19,065 bases of DNA, from the NCBI GenBank assembly GCA_003220855.1, contig QHTP01000002.1, positions 1 to 19,065 of the forward strand, read 5' to 3'. Below are positions 1 to 5,388 of the stretch, piece by piece. The notes beneath the pieces are model-generated. The model worked only from the letters and a program-made list of their open reading frames with translations. It was not told where the DNA came from and did not search any database. Position 1 is the first letter of the stretch. Each line of letters begins with the position of its first letter. A program made the translations under genes and the position numbers. This DNA is from Gemmatimonadota bacterium. GTDB taxonomy: Bacteria > Gemmatimonadota > Gemmatimonadetes > Gemmatimonadales > GWC2-71-9.

Positions 1-395
1 ATCGTCCTGCCGCTCGAACCGGTCCTGCACTTTGTGCGCCGCCCGCTGCCGCTCTCGTCCCACCTCGACCGGGATGTCGAGCACCAACGTGACGTCCGGC
101 ACGAGACCCCCGGTCGCCAGCCGGATGGCCTGCGCCACCTCTTCGCGTGGCAGCCCGCCGCCCGCGACCTGGTAGGCCAGGGTCGAGAGGTCGAAGCGGT
201 CCGCCACCACGACGTCGCCCGCGTCGAGCGCCGGCCGGATGATCCGATGGACCAGATCGGCGCGGGCCGTCAGAAACAGGAACAGCTCGGCCGCCGGGGC
301 GGGCGGCCCTCCGCGTGCAGGCGGGCCGCGAGCGAGCGCACCAGCGTCGACTTCCCCGCGCCCTCGGGCCCCTCCACCACGATGAACACCGTCAC
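1..395 (-). pseudogene. tmk: Thymidylate kinase (dTMP kinase), frame-disrupted and cut by the left window edge
   Basis: Tmk phosphorylates dTMP to dTDP with ATP in the cytoplasm, an essential step toward dTTP. The GTG start at 395 overlaps the upstream gene's TGA (GTGA). The first frame reads VTVFIVVEGPEGAGKST, giving the P-loop at residues 9-17, and continues to GRPP near position 300. There the frame is lost and a stop follows (GRPPRRPSCSCF, stop). A second frame, read from 300 down to 1, resumes as APAAELFLFLTARADLVHRI, then the DRFDLSTLAYQ motif, and then runs off the edge. Compared with E. coli Tmk, about 30 residues between the P-loop helix and the AEL(F/L)F helix are absent, including the TREPGG motif. 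The lesion is therefore a deletion plus frameshift, not a single-base slip. Family assignment is certain; whether the lesion is biological or an assembly error cannot be told from sequence alone. Confidence 0.9.
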
Positions 396-745
396 CCCAG
401 CGTGATGATGGGGCTCGCCGCCCCCTGCTTCATGCCGTCGTAGATGCGCGCGTTGACCTTGGCCATCAGCTTCTCGAAGTTGGCCTGCGCGGCCACAACC
501 TGCTGGTACACCGAATTGGCCTGGACGCTCTGCAGCGCCCGATCGTAGCGCTCCACCTGCTCTTTCGCGGGCTCGCGGCCGTCTTGGGTCGCCCGTTCGA
601 TCTCCTGCCCGATGCGCTCGACGTCGGCGAGGAGCTGCTTGCAGGTCGCATCCTCCTTCATCCGGTCGCTGGCCCGGAGCAGGGTCTTGTACTCGTCGCT
701 CTGGCCCAGCAGCCGCCCCAGTTCCTGCGCCTTCTCGTCGATCAC
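392..745 (-). CDS. YlbF/YmcA-family (Com_YlbF) protein
   Basis: A 117-residue, almost entirely helical, charged protein without signal peptide or membrane segment. It resembles the YlbF/YmcA family (formerly DUF964). In Bacillus such proteins form the Y-complex that affects RNase Y-dependent mRNA processing, competence and biofilm formation; outside Firmicutes the role is not established. The family-like features are the N-terminal helix with ELGRLLGQSDEYKTLLRASD, the repeated QLLADVERIGQEIE helices, and the C-terminal NFEKLMAKVNARIYDGMKQG. The GTG start at 745 overlaps the prmC stop by 4 nt, and its own TGA overlaps the tmk GTG by 4 nt, so it is translationally coupled in the rpmE-prfA-prmC-tmk operon. 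The placement suggests a housekeeping job linked to RNA or translation, which is inference. Confidence 0.82.
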   Translation of the reverse strand: MIDEKAQELGRLLGQSDEYKTLLRASDRMKEDATCKQLLADVERIGQEIERATQDGREPAKEQVERYDRALQSVQANSVYQQVVAAQANFEKLMAKVNARIYDGMKQGAASPIITLG

Positions 746-1650
746 GCGTCCTCCTCGAGGATGGCCAGCACGTAGCGCGCCCGGCCGAACAAGTCGTCGT
801 ACACCGTCACCCGCGACCAGGCCAGCTCCCGGGCGAGCCGCGCGACGCGCTCCGCGCGCCGCTCATCCACCTCCAGGGCGAGCAGTCCGCCGGGCTCGAG
901 CACCCCGCGACCCCCCACGAGCAGGGCCCGCGTCGCGGCGAGCCCGTCCGGGCCACTCACCAGCGCGTCGCGCGGCTCGAACTGCCCCACCGACGGGTCG
1001 AGGCCCAGGTACTCGGCCTCGGTCAGGTACGGTGGGTTGGAGACGATGGCACGACACCGCTCGCCCGCGAGCGGGGCGAGCAGGTCGCCCGCGCGCACCT
1101 CGACCGGGACCGGCGGTCGCACCAGCGCCACGTTCTCGCGCGCCAAGGCCACCGCGTCGGACGAGGAGTCCACAGCAATCACACGCTCGAAGGGGCCTTC
1201 AACGGCCAGGGCCAGCGCGATGCATCCACACCCGGTCCCTATGTCGGCGGCCACCCCACGTTTCCCCTTTCCCGTTTCCCCTTGCCCGGCTTCTCGCAGG
1301 ACCAGGTCCACCAACCCCTCGGTCTCCGGCCGCGGGATCAGGGCGCGCCGATCGAGCTCGAGGTCGAGCGTGCGGAACCCGGTTCGGCCCACGGCATATG
1401 CGAACGGCATGCCGCCCAGGCGCCGATCGAGCGCGTCCTCGAAGCGCCGCGCCACGTCGGGCGCGGGCTCGCGCGCCCGCTCGAGCCATACGGCGCCGGG
1501 CTTCATCCCGCCGCCCTTCACGGCGGCCCACATGGCCAACGCCTCACGGCGCGGATCGCCTATCCGCGCCCGCGCGAGGCGCGCGATCGCTTCGTCCAGC
1601 GCCTCACCGATCGACCCTGGGTGGGCCGGGTGCGCGGCGCGCTCAGGCAC
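742..1650 (-). CDS. prmC: Peptide chain release factor N5-glutamine methyltransferase PrmC (HemK)
   Basis: A 302-residue SAM-dependent methyltransferase that modifies the glutamine of the GGQ motif of release factors. The helical N-terminal RF-binding domain is followed by LIPRPETE, the SAM-binding loop DIGTG (residues 136-140) and the catalytic NPPY tetrapeptide at residues 205-208, which is diagnostic for PrmC-type enzymes. The GTG start at 1650 lies 8 nt inside the 3' end of prfA, its substrate's gene, the usual bacterial arrangement. The TGA overlaps the GTG of the YlbF-family gene by 4 nt. Oddity: just before motif I, residues about 121-132 (GQGETGKGKRG) are encoded by a purine-rich tandem repeat that looks inserted into the linker. 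The frame stays open and all motifs are intact, so the enzyme is expected to be functional. Confidence 0.95.
   Translation of the reverse strand: MPERAAHPAHPGSIGEALDEAIARLARARIGDPRREALAMWAAVKGGGMKPGAVWLERAREPAPDVARRFEDALDRRLGGMPFAYAVGRTGFRTLDLELDRRALIPRPETEGLVDLVLREAGQGETGKGKRGVAADIGTGCGCIALALAVEGPFERVIAVDSSSDAVALARENVALVRPPVPVEVRAGDLLAPLAGERCRAIVSNPPYLTEAEYLGLDPSVGQFEPRDALVSGPDGLAATRALLVGGRGVLEPGGLLALEVDERRAERVARLARELAWSRVTVYDDLFGRARYVLAILEEDA
1254..1289 (-). repeat. G-rich short tandem repeat inside prmC
   Basis: On the coding strand this stretch is successive GGGGAAAC / GGGAAA units. It has at least four G-runs of 3-4 separated by 3-4 nt, so it fits the canonical G-quadruplex pattern. It encodes a Gly/Lys/Thr linker between the conserved PRPETE region and the DIGTG loop of PrmC. 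Confidence 0.75.
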
Positions 1651-2701
1651 TGAGGCGCTCCTTCTCGCCGGCGAGCCGGAGCGCGTTGATCAGATCGTCG
1701 AGGTTGCCGTCCAGTACCTCGGAGAGGTTGTGCACCGTGTAGTGAATGCGGTGGTCGGTGACGCGATTCTGGGGAAAGTTGTAGGTCCGGATCTTGGCCG
1801 AGCGATCGCCGGTGCCCACCTGCGCGCGTCGCTCGCGGGCGCGCGCGGCTTCGTGCTCGGCGATGACCTTGTCGAGCAGGCGCGAGCGCAGCACCTCGAG
1901 CGCCTTGATCTTGTTCTGCAGCTGGCTCTTCTGGTCCTGGCACTGGACCACGAGATTCGTAGGGAGGTGCGTGATGCGCACGGCGCTGTCGGTCGTGTTG
2001 ACGCTCTGACCGCCCGGTCCCTGGGAACGGAACACGTCGATCCGGAGATCCTTCTCCTCGATCTTGACGTCGACCTCCTCCGCCTCGGGGAGCACGGCCA
2101 CGGTGGCGGCCGACGTATGGATCCGGCCCTGCCCTTCCGTGACCGGGACGCGCTGCACGCGGTGAACACCCGATTCGTAGCGCAGCGTGCCGTACACACC
2201 GGGACCGCGGGCGGCGAAGATGGCTTCCTTCAGACCCCCGAGATTCCCCCCGGAGAGGGAGACGACCTCGACCTTCCACCCCCGCCGCTCGCAGAACCGC
2301 GTGTACATTCGAAACAACTCGGCGGCGAAGAGCGCCGCCTCGTCGCCTCCCGTGCCGGCACGGATCTCCACGATCGCGTCGCGGTCATCCAGCGGGTCGG
2401 CCGGGGTGAGCAGCTCCGCGAGCCGCTGCTCGAGGCGGGCGATCTCCGGACGCAACCGCTCCACGTCGGCACGGGCGAGCTGCGACAGCTCGGGGTCGCG
2501 GTCCTGCAGCACCTCGCGCGCCTGCGCGAGCTCCTGCCCCAGCCGGTCGAGCCGGTCGTGGACCTGACGGATCTGGTCGAGACGGGCGTGCTCGCGGCCC
2601 AGCTGCCTCAGCTTGGCCGGATTCCGCGCGGTCTCGGGGTCGGCCAGCTCTCGGGCGACCTCCTCCGCCCGTGCGAGCGCCTGGCGGAGTCGGGCCTCCA
2701 C
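1643..2701 (-). CDS. prfA: Peptide chain release factor 1 (RF1)
   Basis: A 352-residue class-I release factor that recognises UAA/UAG in the ribosomal A site and triggers peptidyl-tRNA hydrolysis. The anticodon-like PxT motif is PVT at residues 186-188, in HRVQRVPVTEGQGR; this marks RF1 rather than RF2, which has SPF. The catalytic GGQ lies at 230-232 within QGPGGQSVNTTDSAVRITHL. The N-terminal domain is a long coiled coil rich in Arg, Ala and Glu. Length matches the family (about 355-360). The start is GTG at 2701, 3 nt after the rpmE stop; the extra-short gap suggests coupled translation. The 3' end overlaps prmC by 8 nt. PrmC, encoded next, is expected to methylate Q232. Confidence 0.97.
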   Translation of the reverse strand: MEARLRQALARAEEVARELADPETARNPAKLRQLGREHARLDQIRQVHDRLDRLGQELAQAREVLQDRDPELSQLARADVERLRPEIARLEQRLAELLTPADPLDDRDAIVEIRAGTGGDEAALFAAELFRMYTRFCERRGWKVEVVSLSGGNLGGLKEAIFAARGPGVYGTLRYESGVHRVQRVPVTEGQGRIHTSAATVAVLPEAEEVDVKIEEKDLRIDVFRSQGPGGQSVNTTDSAVRITHLPTNLVVQCQDQKSQLQNKIKALEVLRSRLLDKVIAEHEAARARERRAQVGTGDRSAKIRTYNFPQNRVTDHRIHYTVHNLSEVLDGNLDDLINALRLAGEKERLSA

Positions 2702-2704
2702 GCG

Positions 2705-2917
2705 TTACCCGGCGGCCTTCTCCGTCCCGTATTTCTGGCGGAAGCGCTCCACCCGCCCGGCCGTGTCCATCAGCTTCTGCTTGCCGGTGAAGTAGGGGTG
2801 GCACTTGGCGCAGACCTCGACGTGAATCACGGGCACCGTGGAGCGCGTCACGAAGCTGTTGCCGCAGGCGCACTGCACGGTCGCTCGGTTGTAGGCAGGG
2901 TGAATTCCGGGTTTCAC
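2705..2917 (-). CDS. rpmE: 50S ribosomal protein L31 (zinc-binding type)
   Basis: A 70-residue large-subunit protein at the inter-subunit bridge region. It starts VKPGIHPAYNRATVQCACGN. The zinc-ligand cysteines are C16 and C18 (CxC) and C36 and C39 (CxxC in VCAKCHPYFTGKQ), so this is the Zn-containing (C+) form, which can serve as a zinc store. The GTG start at 2917 is preceded by an AAGGAT ribosome-binding site about 9 nt upstream; a longer open frame upstream is not L31-like. It is the first gene of the leftward operon with prfA, prmC, the ylbF homologue and tmk. A promoter candidate lies at 2962-2991. Confidence 0.95.
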   Translation of the reverse strand: MKPGIHPAYNRATVQCACGNSFVTRSTVPVIHVEVCAKCHPYFTGKQKLMDTAGRVERFRQKYGTEKAAG

Positions 2918-2961
2918 TGCACACGATCCTTGACTGGAAGTCGAACGGCACGAAGTATGGA

Positions 2962-2991
2962 AATATAACTGGCGCCGCAAGTTGGCGGCAA
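2962..2991 (-). promoter_or_regulatory. Candidate sigma-70 promoter for the rpmE operon
   Basis: Reading leftwards, TTGCCG (2991-2986), an 18-nt spacer and TATATT (2967-2962) stand about 45 nt before the rpmE GTG. This is one of few AT-rich pockets in the window. It is a consensus match only; the -35 box is weak. Confidence 0.45.
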
Positions 2992-3010
2992 GCGTCGCGC
3001 GCGCGCCGAA

Positions 3011-3039
3011 TTGACAGCGCCTAGGCTTGGACGTAAGCT
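3011..3039 (+). promoter_or_regulatory. Candidate sigma-70 promoter for the Crp/Fnr gene
   Basis: A perfect -35 TTGACA (3011-3016), a 17-nt spacer and TAAGCT (3034-3039) lie about 40 nt before the GTG start at 3081. With the leftward promoter at 2962-2991 this makes a back-to-back promoter region of 163 bp. I see no clear TGTGA-N6-TCACA operator here. Confidence 0.55.
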
Positions 3040-3080
3040 TGCGCGACCATCCACCCACCAGGCGTAAGGGGAAACCCATC

Positions 3081-3752
3081 GTGTCGGTAACGGCCATCCT
3101 CCAGAAGGTGCCGCTGTTCAGCCAGCTCGCAGCCCCGGAGCTCGACCGGCTGGCCGAGATCACCCGCGAGCGGAGTTATCCCCGCAATTCCGTGATCCTG
3201 TTCGAAGACGACCCGGGTGACGCCCTGTACATCGTCGCCACCGGCCAGGTGAAAGTCGTGCTGATCGGTGAGGACGGACGCGAGGTCATCCTGTCCGTCC
3301 TGGGCGAAGGCGACTTCTTCGGCGAGATGTCGCTCATCGACGAGGAGCCACGCTCGGCGCACGTGATCGCGATGGAGGACTCGAACCTGCTCGTGATCCG
3401 GCGCGAGGACTTTCAGGCCATTCTCCAGCAGTCGCCGGGAATCGCGATGGGGTTGCTGCGCGAGCTGTCGCGCCGCCTCCGACGCGTGGACGAGAAGGTC
3501 GGCTCGCTGGTGTTGCTGGACGTGAACGGGCGCGTGGCACAGCTGCTGCTCGATCTCGCCGACGAGGCCCGCTCGGACCGCATCACGCGCCGGCTCACCC
3601 ACCACACCATCGCGCAGATGATCGGGTCCTCCCGCGAGACGGTGAGCCGCACCATGCGCGAGCTGGTGGATAAAGGCTTCATCGAAATCAGCCGTCGCGA
3701 GATCCTGATTCGCGACCGCGCCGCGCTGGAAGCCTCGGCCGGCCGGTCGTGA
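3081..3752 (+). CDS. Crp/Fnr-family transcriptional regulator
   Basis: A 223-residue cyclic-nucleotide-type regulator. The N-terminal cNMP-binding beta-barrel spans roughly residues 15-120, with the phosphate-binding-cassette-like GEMSLIDEEPRSAHV at 81-95; the Arg91-Ser92 pair matches residues that hold the phosphate in cAMP-binding members. A dimerisation helix (about 110-140) precedes the C-terminal winged helix (about 172-215), which contains THHTIAQMIGSSRETVSRTM. No FNR-type N-terminal cysteines are present, so an iron-sulfur oxygen sensor is unlikely. The start is GTG at 3081 with AAGGGGA 8 nt upstream; an upstream ATG at 3027 is in frame but lacks a good site and adds non-family sequence. 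It heads a rightward cluster with the MBL-fold, CsgG-like and HD-GYP genes. The ligand (cAMP, c-di-GMP or none) cannot be decided. Confidence 0.92.
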   Translation: MSVTAILQKVPLFSQLAAPELDRLAEITRERSYPRNSVILFEDDPGDALYIVATGQVKVVLIGEDGREVILSVLGEGDFFGEMSLIDEEPRSAHVIAMEDSNLLVIRREDFQAILQQSPGIAMGLLRELSRRLRRVDEKVGSLVLLDVNGRVAQLLLDLADEARSDRITRRLTHHTIAQMIGSSRETVSRTMRELVDKGFIEISRREILIRDRAALEASAGRS

Positions 3753-3765
3753 GGTGCGTCACCTC
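3751..3765. repeat. Short perfect inverted repeat after the Crp/Fnr gene
   Basis: GAGGTG-CGT-CACCTC is a 6-bp stem with a 3-nt loop that begins in the stop codon. A short T-run (3778-3782) lies 12 nt further on, too far for a typical intrinsic terminator. It may be a weak attenuator or an operator half-site pair; function is unproven. Confidence 0.35.
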
Positions 3766-3806
3766 GTAGCTCTCGAATTTTCCATAACTTAGCCACAGGT
3801 GCGGCG

Positions 3807-4618
3807 GTGTCGGGAGGCATGGCCTACACGGTAACCTTCTGGGGAACGCGGGGGTCGATCCCTACCCCTGGCGCCCACACCGCACGCTATGGCGGCAACA
3901 CCCCCTGCGTCGCGGTGGAGGGCACCGGGGGCGGGGGCGGGGGCGGGGACGCCCACGGCCAGCTCGTGATCCTCGACGCCGGCACGGGGATCCGGGCGCT
4001 GGGGCGCGAGCTGGTGGAGCGGCAGAACGGCGCCGTGCAAGCGGAGATCGCCAGGGGACGACCTCGCTCGAGGCGATCCTGCGCCAGCAAATGGACCCGG
4101 CGGTGTTCCCGGTGCCGCTCGACGCGCTGTCGGCGAAGCTCACGGTCCAGCAGGTCGAGCCCGGAGAGTTCACGGTCGGCACGTTCCGCGTGCGGGCCAT
4201 CCGGCTGCGCCATCCGGGGACGACGCTCGGCTACCGGCTGACGCCGGCCGCAGGGGGCCCGAGCATGGCCTATATCACGGACAACGAGCTCGGCGCAGGC
4301 GGCCGCTACAGCACACCGGCATCGTGGCGCAAGGAGTTCGTGGCCTTTCTCGACGGGGTACACCTGCTGATTCACGACGCCATGTACACCCCTGAGGAGC
4401 TGGAAGAGCATCGCGGCTGGGGCCATTCGACGTTCGAAGAAGCAGTCGCCCTGGCCGGCGAAGCGGGTGTGCAGCGCCTGGTCCTGTTCCACCACGAGCC
4501 GGAGCACGGGGACGAGGCCATCGATGCGCTGGTCGCCGCGGCCCGCCGCCAGGCCCGGGTGAAGGGGTTGCCGGCCGAAGTGGTGGCGGCGCAGGAAGGG
4601 ATGACACTGACCCTGTGA
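3807..4618 (+). pseudogene. MBL-fold metallo-hydrolase with internal deletion and frameshift
   Basis: The first frame from GTG 3807 begins MSGGMAYTVTFWGTRGS and continues through RYGGNTPCVAVEG and LVILDAGTGIRALGRELV to QAEI at 4049. This is the N-terminal half of a common MBL-fold family (ribonuclease Z/phosphodiesterase-like). From about 4052 the homologous sequence resumes in another frame as GTTSLEAILRQQMDPAVFPV. It continues through FRVRAIRLRHPGTTLGYRL, YITDNELG, LLIHDAMYTPEEL and GWGHSTFEEAV to the stop at 4618. Family members carry 'LLSHTHWDHIQG(F/L)PFF' plus about 20 residues at the junction, so the metal-binding HxHxDH motif and roughly 100 nt are missing. As written, no active enzyme can be made. 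The later metal ligands (H in RLRHPG, D in YITDNE, H in GWGHST) survive with no drift, which suggests a very recent lesion or an assembly error. ATG 3819 is an alternative start, but GGAGG is too close to it. Confidence 0.82.
3927..3948 (+). repeat. (GGGGGC)n tract inside the MBL-fold gene, G-quadruplex motif
   Basis: Four G-runs of 4-5 are separated by single C residues on the coding strand. They encode a seven-glycine linker between CVAVEGT and DAHGQLVILDAGTG. Close relatives usually have a short loop here, so this is probably a local repeat expansion. Confidence 0.75.
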
Positions 4619-4644
4619 TCCACTCTGATTCGGGAGCTCATCGT

Positions 4645-5355
4645 ATGCGTTCGGGTTCGCTAGCCGCCGTCGTGTCTCTCGTCCTGCTGGCGCCCGTGGG
4701 GGCGGGACTCTCCGCCCAGGGGCGCGGCCAGGACACGCGGCCGGGCATCGCCGTCCTGCCGTTCGACAACAGCGGCTCGTACGGCCAGGACAAGGAGAAC
4801 TTCGAGGCGCTCGAGAAGGGGATCGCTGGCATGATGATTTCCGAGCTGGCGGCGAATCCCTCGGCCCGGGTGGTGGAGCGCGAGCAGATCGAAAAGCTCG
4901 TCGCGGAACAGAACCTGGCCGCCTCGGGCAAGGTGAGCCCGGAAACCGCGGCCAAGGTCGGGAAGCTCGTCGGGGCGCGCTACGTGATCACGGGCGCGTT
5001 CATCGATTTCTACGGCGACTTCCGCCTCGACGCGCGGATGATCAACGTGGAAACGAGCGAGATCGTCAAGGTCGAATCCGACCGCATGCAGCGGGACCAC
5101 CTATTCGACCTGATTCGGAACGTGTCGGGCCGCCTCATGAAGGACGCCAACCTGCCACCGCTGCCCAAGCAGGCCTCCGACCAGCAGATGGGCCGTGAGG
5201 TGCCGACGGAGGCCCTGACCTTCTACTCCAAGGCGCTGCTGTTTCAGGACCGCGGGCAACGGGACAAGGCGGTGGAGATGTACCAGAAGGCGCTGGCCGT
5301 GTTCCCGGAGTACGCCGAGGCGCAGCAGGGACTGCAGCGCGTCAAGACCTCGTGA
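4645..5355 (+). CDS. Exported CsgG/FlgO-like protein with C-terminal TPR
   Basis: A 236-residue secreted protein. The N-terminal signal peptide MRSGSLAAVVSLVLLAPVGA is followed by a probable signal-peptidase site near LSA-QG (residues 23-26). The mature protein has a CsgG/penicillin-binding-lipoprotein-activator-like alpha/beta domain: PGIAVLPFDNSGSYG, ELAANPSARVVEREQIEKL, VGKLVGARYVITGAFIDF, and RLDARMINVETSEIV. One TPR unit follows at about 195-232 (ALTFYSKALLFQDRG, AVEMYQKALAVFPEYAEAQ). No lipobox cysteine is present, so it is periplasmic rather than a true CsgG lipoprotein pore. The ATG at 4645 has GGGAG 9 nt upstream and gives a clean signal peptide; an earlier in-frame start at 4615 would place charged residues before it. 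It sits 26 nt after the MBL gene and 33 nt before the HD-GYP gene. Role unknown; a cell-envelope sensor or assembly function is inference. Confidence 0.8.
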   Translation: MRSGSLAAVVSLVLLAPVGAGLSAQGRGQDTRPGIAVLPFDNSGSYGQDKENFEALEKGIAGMMISELAANPSARVVEREQIEKLVAEQNLAASGKVSPETAAKVGKLVGARYVITGAFIDFYGDFRLDARMINVETSEIVKVESDRMQRDHLFDLIRNVSGRLMKDANLPPLPKQASDQQMGREVPTEALTFYSKALLFQDRGQRDKAVEMYQKALAVFPEYAEAQQGLQRVKTS

Positions 5356-5388
5356 CGGCCGGGTGACCGGGCGCGCGGGCTCCCCGTC

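Noticed and set aside
1037..2968. Plus-strand open frame of 643 codons over prmC, prfA and rpmE
   Set aside because: It runs opposite three certain genes, with no start context and no family resemblance; typical GC-rich shadow.
3751..3782. Intrinsic terminator after the Crp/Fnr gene
   Set aside because: The stem is only 6 bp and the T-run is 12 nt away, outside the usual architecture; kept only as an inverted repeat.
1..4618. Programmed frameshifting or translational bypass in tmk or the MBL gene
   Set aside because: Both mechanisms need the complete coding information to be present. Here conserved motifs are missing altogether, so recoding could not restore the protein.
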